Assembly (NCBI RefSeq): GCF_030373265.1
Contig: NZ_JAUCZC010000018.1
Span: forward strand, 1-64,000
Origin: Blastomonas sp.
GTDB lineage: Bacteria > Pseudomonadota > Alphaproteobacteria > Sphingomonadales > Sphingomonadaceae
Reading direction: 5' to 3'
Length of the DNA: 64,000 bases
In this document: positions 1-9,410 of the stretch, piece by piece
Layout: every line of letters starts with the position of its first letter
How positions within the stretch are numbered: the first letter of the stretch is position 1
Position numbers and translations under genes: made by a program
Notes under the pieces: generated by a model
What the model was told of the DNA's origin: nothing
Seen by the model: only the letters and a program-made list of their open reading frames with translations
The model's database searches: none

Positions 1-1473
1 GAACGTTTCCGATGCCCGGCAATCTGCGAGCGTGGTGCCTGGACCGCGTGCCTGGATGCACAAGTTGTAGTTTGCCCCTGTCGCCGGGTTGATGGCGTTG
101 GGTGCAAGTTCGACGACACTTCGCTTTTCGATGTCGTAGCGCCCTGCCAGATTGAGATGCAGCTCTGGCGTGATGTCGAACTGGAGGCTCGCAAAAGGTG
201 CGAAGCTCTCGGTTTCGTAGCGTTGGCGAGCATACGAGACCGTGGCGCCGATGATTGCATTGCCCAATGGATCAATACCATCCGAAGGTGGCACCACTCC
301 CACCAAGTCCTGATTCAGTTCGCTGATCTGGCCGCGCGTGAACTTGAGATAGTATAAGCCCACCTGCCAGCGAAACCGCTGATCATCAGGAGAAGTCAGG
401 CGGACTTCCTGCGAAAAATTGCGGTCGCGGTACTTGTAGCCTTGGACGGTCGAACCCGGCCCACCGGAGTCTGCCAGATAAGGTGGCGAGTCACCTCCAA
501 AAAACTGATATAGCTTGTCTGCAGCGGTTACTGACGTGATTGATGCCCACCCCATATCGTAGTCGATCTTGAGCGACCCAGAGACGAGCCATTCATCAAG
601 TTCCCCCCTCACGTTCGTCACGAAGGGGAGGTCAGTGCGATTGGCATCCAGCTCATTGACTGGAATGCCACCGATCGGTAGCCCCACAAACTGCGACTGC
701 AGGGCAGTCGATCCATCCTGGGTATCGTGGCCGCTCAGCTTGAGGTCCACGGTCAGGTCAGCACTCGGCTCCCAATAAAGGCGGGCCTGCCCCAGTGCAG
801 TGCGCAGCCGATACGGTTTTTCGCCGGTTGTGATGTTGGTGAACGGTCCTTGTGTATCGCGAAACGAGCCTGCGACGCTAAAGCCAAGGGTGTCGCTGAG
901 CGGGCCACTTACATCGACCTGAGCTCTCGCGGTATTCCAGCTGCCATAGCTGGCGAGCACAGAGCCGCCAAGCTCGCTACGCGGCAGTTTTGTCCTCACC
1001 ACGATTGCGCCGGCAGCGGCGTTGCGGCCAAAGATTGCACTTTGCGGACCTTTGAGAACCTCGATCTGCTCGATGTTAAACAGATCCTGGTTGAACTGCT
1101 TGAGACTGGAAAGCTGCACGCCGTCGATCACGACAGCTACATTCGGATCCGAGTTACGCACCGAGGTCTGTCCTCGGATATTGGTGAAGCTGTCGCCGGT
1201 CGCCTCGTCGATGAAGGTAACATTTGGCGTAGAAATGAGATAATCCTGTGGCCGGACGATCCCTTTTGCGGCGATATCGCCATCGGTCACAACCGAAACT
1301 GCAATCGGGACCTGGCTCAGGTTCTCATCTCGCTTGGTGCCCGTCACAACGATCTCACCATTGCTGGCAGGAATGTCGGAGGGCTCGGTCTGCGCGATGG
1401 CTGGCGAGCTGCAGAGAGCCAGACCTATGACCGACGCCAACGACGCATGAAATTTTGTACCCCTTGAGTGCAT
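1..1473 (-). CDS. TonB-dependent receptor (C-terminus truncated by window edge)
   Basis: Reverse-strand translation from ATG at 1473: MHSRGTKFHASLASVIGLALCSSPAIAQTEPSD..EIVVTGTKRDENLSQVPIAVSVV (signal peptide + TonB box/plug), ..IEQIEVLKGPQSAIFGRNAAAGAIVVRTK.. plug motif; open to window base 1, so absent from the ORF track. Confidence 0.9.
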   Translation of the reverse strand, partial: MHSRGTKFHASLASVIGLALCSSPAIAQTEPSDIPASNGEIVVTGTKRDENLSQVPIAVSVVTDGDIAAKGIVRPQDYLISTPNVTFIDEATGDSFTNIRGQTSVRNSDPNVAVVIDGVQLSSLKQFNQDLFNIEQIEVLKGPQSAIFGRNAAAGAIVVRTKLPRSELGGSVLASYGSWNTARAQVDVSGPLSDTLGFSVAGSFRDTQGPFTNITTGEKPYRLRTALGQARLYWEPSADLTVDLKLSGHDTQDGSTALQSQFVGLPIGGIPVNELDANRTDLPFVTNVRGELDEWLVSGSLKIDYDMGWASITSVTAADKLYQFFGGDSPPYLADSGGPGSTVQGYKYRDRNFSQEVRLTSPDDQRFRWQVGLYYLKFTRGQISELNQDLVGVVPPSDGIDPLGNAIIGATVSYARQRYETESFAPFASLQFDITPELHLNLAGRYDIEKRSVVELAPNAINPATGANYNLCIQARGPGTTLADCRASETF

Positions 1474-1719
1474 CCTGTCTCTCCTTGCTCGACATCGTCG
1501 GCCTAAACGGCTCGCTTCTTGTCAATTTGCAGGATCCACATTGGCCAAAGTTTCAGCAAACGACAGGGCATGGCGTGCCAAGGCAAAGCTGTTCGGGACA
1601 AACCACACATTGTCTGGTTGCTCCGGAAACGATGCCAGCCAAGATGAATGCGAAAAGGCTTATCGTGACAAAACGTCCTCAATAGCCTAGTCGCACGCAG
1701 GAGGGATGGGACGCGGAAA

Positions 1720-2769
1720 ATGCAGGTCGAGGATGAAACAAAATCTGGCTTAACTGGGTGGGTGCTGGCAATTGTCCGCGCCATGCGCACTAGCGGAATC
1801 GATCCGGACCAGGTGTTGCGTGACATCGGCATGGACCCTTCACGCCTGGCAGGAGGCTACAGCCGATATTCGCAACACCAGATCAGCTTGCTATGGCAAA
1901 AAGCCGTCGTGTTGAGCGATGCAGACTTTGCCTTACGCGTTGCTGCTGAAGTGCGTCCTTCCACCTTTCATGTCGTCGGCTATGCGATGAGCTGCTCCGC
2001 GACGCTATCACGCGCATTGCACCGGTTCGCCTTTTATTGTCGCCTCATCTCGGACTCGGCGACCGCGACATTGACGGAGTCAGGCGAAGAGGCGACCCTT
2101 GCAATTCATTTCGATACCGGAGGCCCGCCACCCATCTATCAGACGGTCGATACCGTGCTAGCGTCCGTTTTGGGCTTTTTGCGGTGGATTGCCGGGGAAG
2201 AAATCAATCCTGTTGCCGTTAACTTCGTTCATCCAAAGCCACTCATGGGGGGCGGGCTCGAAGCCTATTTCGGATGTCCTGTCGCTTATGGCCAACCCGA
2301 CGACAGCATCGTTTTCAGACGGGTCGATCTTGAAGCACCGATCATGGTGGCCGATGAAGAGTTGGCGTCGCTGCTGGACGGTGTCGCCAACCGCTACCTT
2401 GAAAAGCGCATGGCAGGCCGCTTCGCGTTGCGGGTACGTGATGCCCTGAAAGCACGTTTGGGCGATGGCATGGTCCGCAAGGGAGATATTGCTAAGCGGC
2501 TGCACATGACCGAACGCACTCTGCTCCGTCGGCTCAAGGAAGAGGGCACGACATTCTCCGATGTACTCGATCAGGTCAGGCTGCAACAGGCGTTCCAATA
2601 TTTGCGGCGGGATGATCTGACCATCCGTGATATAGCGTATATGCTCGGATTCTCCGACGAAGGCACCTTTTCCCGCGCATTCAAACGTTGGACTGGCAGG
2701 CGACCCAGCACCATTGCGCAGATGAATGCCGAAGAATTGCGCGGCGTCACCAGCAAAATCGATAGTTAG
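1720..2769 (+). CDS. AraC-family transcriptional regulator (arabinose-binding-like N-domain + C-terminal HTH)
   Basis: C-terminal AraC HTH: ..RLHMTERTLLRRLKEEGTTFSDVLDQVRLQQAFQYLRRDDLTIRDIAYMLGFSDEGTFSRAFKRWTGRRPS.. Confidence 0.9.
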   Translation: MQVEDETKSGLTGWVLAIVRAMRTSGIDPDQVLRDIGMDPSRLAGGYSRYSQHQISLLWQKAVVLSDADFALRVAAEVRPSTFHVVGYAMSCSATLSRALHRFAFYCRLISDSATATLTESGEEATLAIHFDTGGPPPIYQTVDTVLASVLGFLRWIAGEEINPVAVNFVHPKPLMGGGLEAYFGCPVAYGQPDDSIVFRRVDLEAPIMVADEELASLLDGVANRYLEKRMAGRFALRVRDALKARLGDGMVRKGDIAKRLHMTERTLLRRLKEEGTTFSDVLDQVRLQQAFQYLRRDDLTIRDIAYMLGFSDEGTFSRAFKRWTGRRPSTIAQMNAEELRGVTSKIDS

Positions 2770-2778
2770 TCCACCAGT

Positions 2779-4005
2779 CTATTTCCGCGCAACCAGCAAG
2801 GGGGCGGAGTTGTTTTGTCCGTGTGGCACTCCTGCTTGCATTCGCAGAAATTCAGGCAATGCGTCAGCCGCGCGCAGATGATCGCGGCCAAGAAGCTGCA
2901 AATCGGGACAGCCAAGCAATGCAAGCGTGCGTTCGGTTTCTTCCCGCATCAATTTCAGCCATCGCACGACACCCGGTGCTCCAAACGCAGAGAGGGCATA
3001 GAGATAAGGTCGACCGGTCATGCAAGCGCGCGCACCCATAGCCAAGGCCTTCGTGATATGGGTTCCTCGCCGGATCCCACCATCCAGGATGATTTCGATC
3101 TGGTCTCCCATGCTGTCCGCAATGTCGGCGACGATGTCGATTGTTGCAGCCGACCCGTCAAGCTGACGCCCGCCATGGTTGGAGATGATTACCGCACTGG
3201 CACCTGCATCGGCGGCACGCCGAACATCGCTGACACTTTGCAGTCCCTTCACAGCGATCGGGCCGCCCCAGTAGCTGGCAAGCCTGCCAATCTGGTCCCA
3301 ACTGATGTGGCGCTCCATCTTCTCCGCAAAAAACGCCGCCAGGGTCGAGATATCGGCATTTCTGTCGCTTGACACATTGGGTAGCGTGAAGGCGCCGCCA
3401 CTCAAATAGCCCATGCACCAAGCGGGTCGACTGACGAATGCGGCCAATGAACCGGCGGACAGACGAGGAGGCACGGTAAGGCCTGAACGCACATCACGCT
3501 CGCGGTTCCCGGCCACGACGGTATCGACTGTGATGCACACGGCATTAAATCCGGACGCCCGGCACCGATCAATGCTCTCGCGGTTTAGCGCATCATCGGC
3601 CAACAAATAAAGTTGATAGATCTTGGGTCCATTTGTTGCTTTGCCAATATCTTCTATTGAGGCCGTGGCCATGGTTGATAGCGCATAGCCTACCCCAGAT
3701 TCAGCCGCGGCCTTTGCAACGCCGATCTCCCCATCGGGATGGAACATCCTGCTCATGCCGGTTGGAGCAAGGATCAATGGCCACTGCAGATCGCAGCCAA
3801 GTACTTTGCGTTGCATATTGATTTTCGTGACATCAGTTAGATACCGCGGCACAAAATCATAGCGGTCGAAAGACGCCACGTTGGCCACGCAGGTTTTTTC
3901 GTCGTCAGACCCACCGCAGATGTAGTCGAACAACGGACGCGGCAGGCGCCGCTGCGCGGCGGCCATAAAGTCCGCAGTCCCCAGGCAGTTCTTCAGCTTG
4001 GCCAT
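2779..4005 (-). CDS. FMN-dependent alpha-hydroxy-acid oxidase/dehydrogenase (LldD-like)
   Basis: ..FDYICGGSDDEKT.., ..WPLILAPTGMSRMFHPDGE.., ..VIISNHGGRQLDG.., ..ILDGGIRRGTHITKALAMGARACMTGRPYLYAL.. typical of the FMN hydroxyacid dehydrogenase family. Confidence 0.9.
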   Translation of the reverse strand: MAKLKNCLGTADFMAAAQRRLPRPLFDYICGGSDDEKTCVANVASFDRYDFVPRYLTDVTKINMQRKVLGCDLQWPLILAPTGMSRMFHPDGEIGVAKAAAESGVGYALSTMATASIEDIGKATNGPKIYQLYLLADDALNRESIDRCRASGFNAVCITVDTVVAGNRERDVRSGLTVPPRLSAGSLAAFVSRPAWCMGYLSGGAFTLPNVSSDRNADISTLAAFFAEKMERHISWDQIGRLASYWGGPIAVKGLQSVSDVRRAADAGASAVIISNHGGRQLDGSAATIDIVADIADSMGDQIEIILDGGIRRGTHITKALAMGARACMTGRPYLYALSAFGAPGVVRWLKLMREETERTLALLGCPDLQLLGRDHLRAADALPEFLRMQAGVPHGQNNSAPLLVARK

Positions 4006-4029
4006 GTCGGCTCGCCCCCTTCTCAGTTG

Positions 4030-5280
4030 CTAGGAGCGAACGCGGTAGCGCACTTTGAGATGGTGAGGCCCTCGTGCAAAATAGGAATCAAGCCAATCGA
4101 CCTCATCGGAAATTGGTTCGAGCAGTTCGAAGCGTGAAAACACGGTCTCAAGCGCTGAACGTGCTTCCATACGCGAAAGATAATTACCCAGACAGAAATG
4201 CGGGCCTTGGCCAAAAGACATCAACGGAACCTCGATCTTTCGATCAATGTCAAATGCCTCCGGGTCCGCAAACTTGCTTTCATCGCGATTTGCAGAGGCC
4301 AGCAGTGGCATCACTGTCGAGCCCTTCGGGATGGTAACACCGTTCAGTATTGTGTCTTCCATGGTGTGCCGGAATATGATCTGCACCGGGGGATTGTATC
4401 GCAACACTTCCTCGATCAGTGCGGGCACCAGAGTTTGATCTGCACGCACTCTGGCATATACGTCCGGGTGCCGGTTGAGCTCAATCAACGTGGTGCCCAA
4501 CAGATTGGTGGTCGTTTCAACGCCCCCTATCAAAAGCAGTATCGACATCTGGATCACTTCAATGCGCGACATTTTCTCGCCATCAATCTCGGCCTGGATG
4601 AAGTCGGAGATCAGATCGTTCTGCAAACAGGCAGCGCGTTCGTCGTATAGCTCTTCAAAAAAGGCACGGATTTTGTCCGAACTTTCCTGAATCTCGGCAA
4701 GCCTTTCCGGACCGTAGGCCGCGCGGTTTGCGGCGGCGAGGACATTGTCCACCCATATCTTGAATTCGGCGCGGCGTGCCGTGGGAACACCCAGCACCTG
4801 TGCAATCACCGTCACTGGATACAGCGCGCAAAAATCAACGGCGAAGTCGAACTCCCCCTCTGGACCATGTTTTTCGACAATATCGTCGATCAACTCGTTT
4901 GCGACCTCGTATGTACGATCCACTAGCGCTTTAATTTTTGACGGCACAAAAGCCTTGTTTGCAAGCTTGCGTAGGTGAACGTGCCCAGGAGGGTCCATCG
5001 AGATCATCGGCGGCACTTCGGGCACCGGATCAAACTCGCCGAGCAGCGCGGGCCAGAACATGGACGAGCTGTAAAGTTTGCCGTTTTTCAACAGCATGTC
5101 GACATCGTCATAACGCGCCACGGCGAAAGCCTGCATTGAAGGAAGCCATGTGACCGGGTCGTCGCGCCGGAGTTTGGCGTAAAACGGATAGGGTTCGTGC
5201 TTTACGACTGGATCGAGAGGATCGTACACGCGCACTTCGCTTTTATGCGATTCAAGAACGGTCAACGTAGGATCAGACAT
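4030..5280 (-). CDS. cytochrome P450
   Basis: Heme-binding FGQGPHFCLG, I-helix LLIGGVETTTN, ExxR region; likely start MSDPTLTVLES at 5280 rather than the longer ORF. Confidence 0.93.
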   Translation of the reverse strand: MSDPTLTVLESHKSEVRVYDPLDPVVKHEPYPFYAKLRRDDPVTWLPSMQAFAVARYDDVDMLLKNGKLYSSSMFWPALLGEFDPVPEVPPMISMDPPGHVHLRKLANKAFVPSKIKALVDRTYEVANELIDDIVEKHGPEGEFDFAVDFCALYPVTVIAQVLGVPTARRAEFKIWVDNVLAAANRAAYGPERLAEIQESSDKIRAFFEELYDERAACLQNDLISDFIQAEIDGEKMSRIEVIQMSILLLIGGVETTTNLLGTTLIELNRHPDVYARVRADQTLVPALIEEVLRYNPPVQIIFRHTMEDTILNGVTIPKGSTVMPLLASANRDESKFADPEAFDIDRKIEVPLMSFGQGPHFCLGNYLSRMEARSALETVFSRFELLEPISDEVDWLDSYFARGPHHLKVRYRVRS

Positions 5281-5535
5281 TTTTCTCTCCATGCAGGCCA
5301 ATGGCAAGGTGGCATGCTTATTGTTGCACGCCAGCTTATGACTCGCAGCGCTTCCACCCAAGAGCCTGCCGTGCCAGGAACAGGCAATGGGTGCCAAAGA
5401 TTTGCAGGAAATGTCACGATCGGCTTTAAGCTGGCTCCTTGTGCCGTGGCAAACGGCGCCTTTCCCCTTAACAATTGCCTTCTAGCCGAACGGGCAAAAT
5501 GTCCGTGTTGTCACCTTTGAGGAGAGGAATGTACC

Positions 5536-6243
5536 ATGCATTTTTTATATGCCGCTCATGTCACCGAAGATCATCTCAACCCTGATCAACAGCGGATTTT
5601 GCGTGCACTCCAGTCACCTACGATCACGTCGGAGATGCCGACCGCTTCGCACAATGCGCGACCGAAAGATTTCAATAGCGCCCAAGACTGGGTAACGGCG
5701 TTTTTTGACAAGGGCGCAGAAGAGGTGCTGGCATACTATGCAGACGATTTTGTCTGGGAAGATATCGAATTCATGCAGACGATCACAACGAAGGAAGATC
5801 TCTACAAAGCCTTTGTCGTATTTAACAACTCAGGACCAGAATCTCCGTTTGGCGTGCACAAGTTTGAAGTACTCAGTTATGATGGGGATCGCTGCCCCCC
5901 TCAGCATGCACAGACTCGTAAGGGCAGCACCCCTGCAGATTTCGGTGACGAAATTTATCGTCGATATGCAGATAATATCATGCTTGGGTCGGATTTTGAG
6001 TATGATGAATGGGGCTATATGCAGTGGATTTGGAAAGCCACGCATAATGAAGATTTTTTCGGTATCCCCGCCGCCGGGCGCACAACATATACGCGCGGCA
6101 CGACAACTCAATTTTATCGGGATGGCAAAATAGTTCGCTGCCGGACGCATTGGAACTTCCGCGAATTTGCCATGCAGCTTGGCGTTATTCCCTTCCCTGA
6201 TGAGGCATGGCGCGACAACCCCGGTCTTTCCGAGGGCCGGTGA
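5536..6243 (+). CDS. nuclear transport factor 2 / SnoaL-like family protein
   Basis: ..SAQDWVTAFFDKGAEEVLAYYADDFVWEDIEFMQTITTKEDLYKAFVVF.. resembles the SnoaL fold; start may be internal (MPTASHN..). Confidence 0.65.
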   Translation: MHFLYAAHVTEDHLNPDQQRILRALQSPTITSEMPTASHNARPKDFNSAQDWVTAFFDKGAEEVLAYYADDFVWEDIEFMQTITTKEDLYKAFVVFNNSGPESPFGVHKFEVLSYDGDRCPPQHAQTRKGSTPADFGDEIYRRYADNIMLGSDFEYDEWGYMQWIWKATHNEDFFGIPAAGRTTYTRGTTTQFYRDGKIVRCRTHWNFREFAMQLGVIPFPDEAWRDNPGLSEGR

Positions 6244-7289
6244 TGCGCTACCAGCTGTTGGGGCGAAGCGGTTTACGGGTCTCGCAAGTCGCTTTGGGCA
6301 CCATGACGTTCGGCCCTGGCGCTGAATGGTCACGGCCTGAAGAGGAATGCCGGGCGATTTTCGACACCTATGCCGAAGCCGGAGGGAATTTCATTGATAC
6401 CGCCAATATGTATACCGGCGGCGAAAGCGAGAGAATTATCGGTCGTCTGATTGCTGGCGATCGCGATCGATTTGTTGTTGCCACGAAATATGCCAACGCT
6501 GTCCCAGGCGCGGGCGATCCAAACGCTGCCGGTATGCATCGGAAAAGCCTTATGCGCTCACTTGATGCCAGCCTTCAGCGGCTGGGCGTCGACTACATCG
6601 ACTTGTACTATGTCCATTGGTGGGATTTCACGACACCGGTGGAAGAGGTTCAGCGCGCGCTCGACGATGCGGTCAGCGCAGGCAAGATTCTTCATGTCGG
6701 ATTGTCGGATGTCCCGGCGTGGGTGACGTCCCGCGCCCAAACCTTTGCAGATTTGAGAGGGATGGTGCCAATAGCAGCGATGCAGCTCGAATATAGCCTC
6801 GTCCAGCGCTCGATCGAACGTGAGCATTTGCCCTTGGCACGGACTCACAATATTGGTGTAACGGCTTGGTCGCCGCTCGCCGGAGGCATTCTTACTGGCA
6901 AATATACCCGCAGCGGGTCTGAAAGCAGCCGCCGTCGGATGGATTCGATGCAGCTCCAGCCGCTGGATGACCGCAATCGCGCAATCGCCAAAGCTCTCGA
7001 TGCTATCGCCGACCGGATTGGGATCACCTCTGGGCAAGTTGCATTGGCTTGGGTAATGTCTCGCGATGTAATTCCAGTCGTGGGAGCAACTCGCGCTTAT
7101 CAACTGACCGAAAGCCTGACGGCCGCACGGATAACGCTGGATACCGAAACTCTAGCGGAGCTCGATCGTGCCAGTGCTTACGATGTCGGCCACCCCTACA
7201 ACATGCTCGATTGGGACATGCCAATGGCGCTGGGTTACGGCGGTATGTTCGATGAGATCGACATCCCCCGTTTCCCGGGTCAACGTTAA
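6243..7289 (+). CDS. aldo/keto reductase
   Basis: MRYQLLGRSGLRVSQVALGTMTFG.., ..NFIDTANMYTGGESERIIGR.., ..RLGVDYIDLYYVHWWD..; ATG at 6243 overlaps the upstream stop. Confidence 0.92.
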   Translation: MRYQLLGRSGLRVSQVALGTMTFGPGAEWSRPEEECRAIFDTYAEAGGNFIDTANMYTGGESERIIGRLIAGDRDRFVVATKYANAVPGAGDPNAAGMHRKSLMRSLDASLQRLGVDYIDLYYVHWWDFTTPVEEVQRALDDAVSAGKILHVGLSDVPAWVTSRAQTFADLRGMVPIAAMQLEYSLVQRSIEREHLPLARTHNIGVTAWSPLAGGILTGKYTRSGSESSRRRMDSMQLQPLDDRNRAIAKALDAIADRIGITSGQVALAWVMSRDVIPVVGATRAYQLTESLTAARITLDTETLAELDRASAYDVGHPYNMLDWDMPMALGYGGMFDEIDIPRFPGQR

Positions 7290-7943
7290 ACATTTTTTGC
7301 GCTCACCTTTTTATACTGCGCGGTGGACCGTTCGGGATACCGCTTTCGGCCTTCAGCGCTGCTTGAGCTTGCAAGCTCCAAAGTCTTGTGACTTGGCCGC
7401 ATAGCGGATGATGCGGTCAATATAGGTAACCGGGCATGTAGGTTCAGGTACTGTCGCCGTGCATGACGAGTCGGGTAAACGCAGAGTGTCGGGCATCGGA
7501 GCCATGCAACGGCGGATCGATCTGCTACCCAATACCACGGGCATCCGTCGCGAAACCTTCAAACATGTATTCAGCATGCTCAAATCCTGGATGGGCAGTA
7601 TCGCTCTCCTGACCAAGACGCGCCAAAACATCAGAATAGAGGCGAGTTAGTGCGTGTTGGCGTACGATATGACGCGGATGATCTAGATCATCGGCATTCA
7701 CCGTAATATCAAGGGGCGCTGAGGCTAGCTCACGGGAGGGATTCTCAGGCGGCCTTTCGCAAGCATGATAGCTGCCAGGCACAGAGACCCCCTAGCTTCT
7801 GCCTGAGCGCACCTTCCGGCCCGCACGCAAACGCCAACTCTCAGTTGTTCAACTCTGTAGGGCTGCATCGCTGGGCCGGGGGCGCCTCGATTAGTCTTTC
7901 CACTCCCAATCAGCTTGCCTAGACGTGCGAATGTGTCGTGTCC

Positions 7944-9410
7944 TCAGTTGCCTCCGACAGGCTGCTCTGAAAGGCCGCCGCCCAGCGCAACGTAGAGCGA
8001 AACGCCATTTTGTAGCTCAGCTGACCGCAGCGCTAGCAATTGTTGCTGCGCGGCAAACAGATTGCGTTCAGCATCGAGCACTTCAAGATAGATCGAAATG
8101 CCGTTATCATACCGCATACGCGCTACGCGAGCCAGACGTTGCTGCGCTGCGACAGCTCGTTCCTGGGCTGCAATCTGCTGGGCATAGCGCTGCCTGCCGA
8201 CCAGAGCGTCAGACACTTCGCGAAACGCTTCCTGCACAGCGCGTTGATAGGCTGCGGTCAATTCATCAGCGGTCGCGCGGCTGATGGTCAATTGCGCTTC
8301 CCGGCGGCCCCAGTCAAAAATCGGCAGGCCAAGCGCTCCGCCGAACGACCAATTTTGTGCATCACTGTTGATCAAGCTGCCCAAAGCGGGCGATGCAAAA
8401 CCAAGGCTACCTGTGAGCGAGATGCTCGGGAAGAAGGCCGCACGAGCTGCGCCGATATCGGCGTTGGCTGCTCTCAACTGCAGTTCAGCCCCAAGAATAT
8501 CAGGCCGATTGGCCAGCAGTTGTGATGGGAGGCCAGCATCCAGTCCGCGAAACTGAGCTGGATCGGAGAGCGGTTGGCCTTCGGGAAGTGGGCCTGCAAC
8601 TGGACCACCGACCAGCACGTCGAGCAGATTTCGCGACTGATCGGTTGTCCGCTGCAGATCCGCTAGCTCGGTTTCGGCCTGGGTGAGCAGCACCGTTGCC
8701 TGATCCAGATCGACGACCGAGGTTACCCCCGCATCGGCGCGCAATGTGGCGATCCGCAGCCCCTCGGTCCGCGCGGTCACCGTCTGCTGCGCAAGAGCAA
8801 TACGCTCTTCGCCTGACCGGATTGCCAGATAGGTCGCCGCTACCTGGCTAATCAGCGACAGACGAAAGGCCTGCTCTGCCTCGATGGTCGACAGGAACCG
8901 AGCGCGCGCTGCATCGCGCAGATTGCGCACCCGGCCCCAGAAATCGATCTCGAACGATGAGACGGCCACGCCAAGATTATACTGGGTTATGTCGATCGAG
9001 GTCGGCTGTTCGCCGCCCGCGGCCCCGGGCAGCGTATTGCCAAAGCCCAAAGCATTGATCGGCGAGCGCGATCGCGTAACCGACCCGTTCAGATCGACCT
9101 GCGGCAGGCGGTCGGCTTCGGTGATCCGGTATTGGCCACGGGCCTGTTCGATCCGTGCGACCGACTGGGCCAGCTCTCGGTTGTTAGCCAGGGCAGCAGC
9201 GAGATAGGCCTGCAACCGCGCATCGCCGAAAAACTCGCGCCAACCAATATCGCTGGCCAGGCGACTGCCATCGGATGGTTGCGTATAGGTGGGTGCAACG
9301 GGCGCAGCAGGCTGGCGGAATTCTGGTGCCAGATTGCAAGAGGCCAGCGCGGTTGCGCTGATGGCGACGATCAGCTTACGCATGCGCAGTCTCCGTTGAG
9401 CGGGATCCAT
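7944..9410 (-). CDS. RND efflux outer-membrane factor (NodT/OprM family)
   Basis: Lipoprotein-like N-terminus (ISATALASCNLAPEF), ..LLANRPDILGAELQLRAANADIGAARAAFFPSISLTGSLG.. Confidence 0.93.
   Translation of the reverse strand: MDPAQRRLRMRKLIVAISATALASCNLAPEFRQPAAPVAPTYTQPSDGSRLASDIGWREFFGDARLQAYLAAALANNRELAQSVARIEQARGQYRITEADRLPQVDLNGSVTRSRSPINALGFGNTLPGAAGGEQPTSIDITQYNLGVAVSSFEIDFWGRVRNLRDAARARFLSTIEAEQAFRLSLISQVAATYLAIRSGEERIALAQQTVTARTEGLRIATLRADAGVTSVVDLDQATVLLTQAETELADLQRTTDQSRNLLDVLVGGPVAGPLPEGQPLSDPAQFRGLDAGLPSQLLANRPDILGAELQLRAANADIGAARAAFFPSISLTGSLGFASPALGSLINSDAQNWSFGGALGLPIFDWGRREAQLTISRATADELTAAYQRAVQEAFREVSDALVGRQRYAQQIAAQERAVAAQQRLARVARMRYDNGISIYLEVLDAERNLFAAQQQLLALRSAELQNGVSLYVALGGGLSEQPVGGN

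Noticed and set aside
727-1467. 246-aa plus-strand ORF
   Set aside because: Antisense to the TonB-dependent receptor read on the minus strand.
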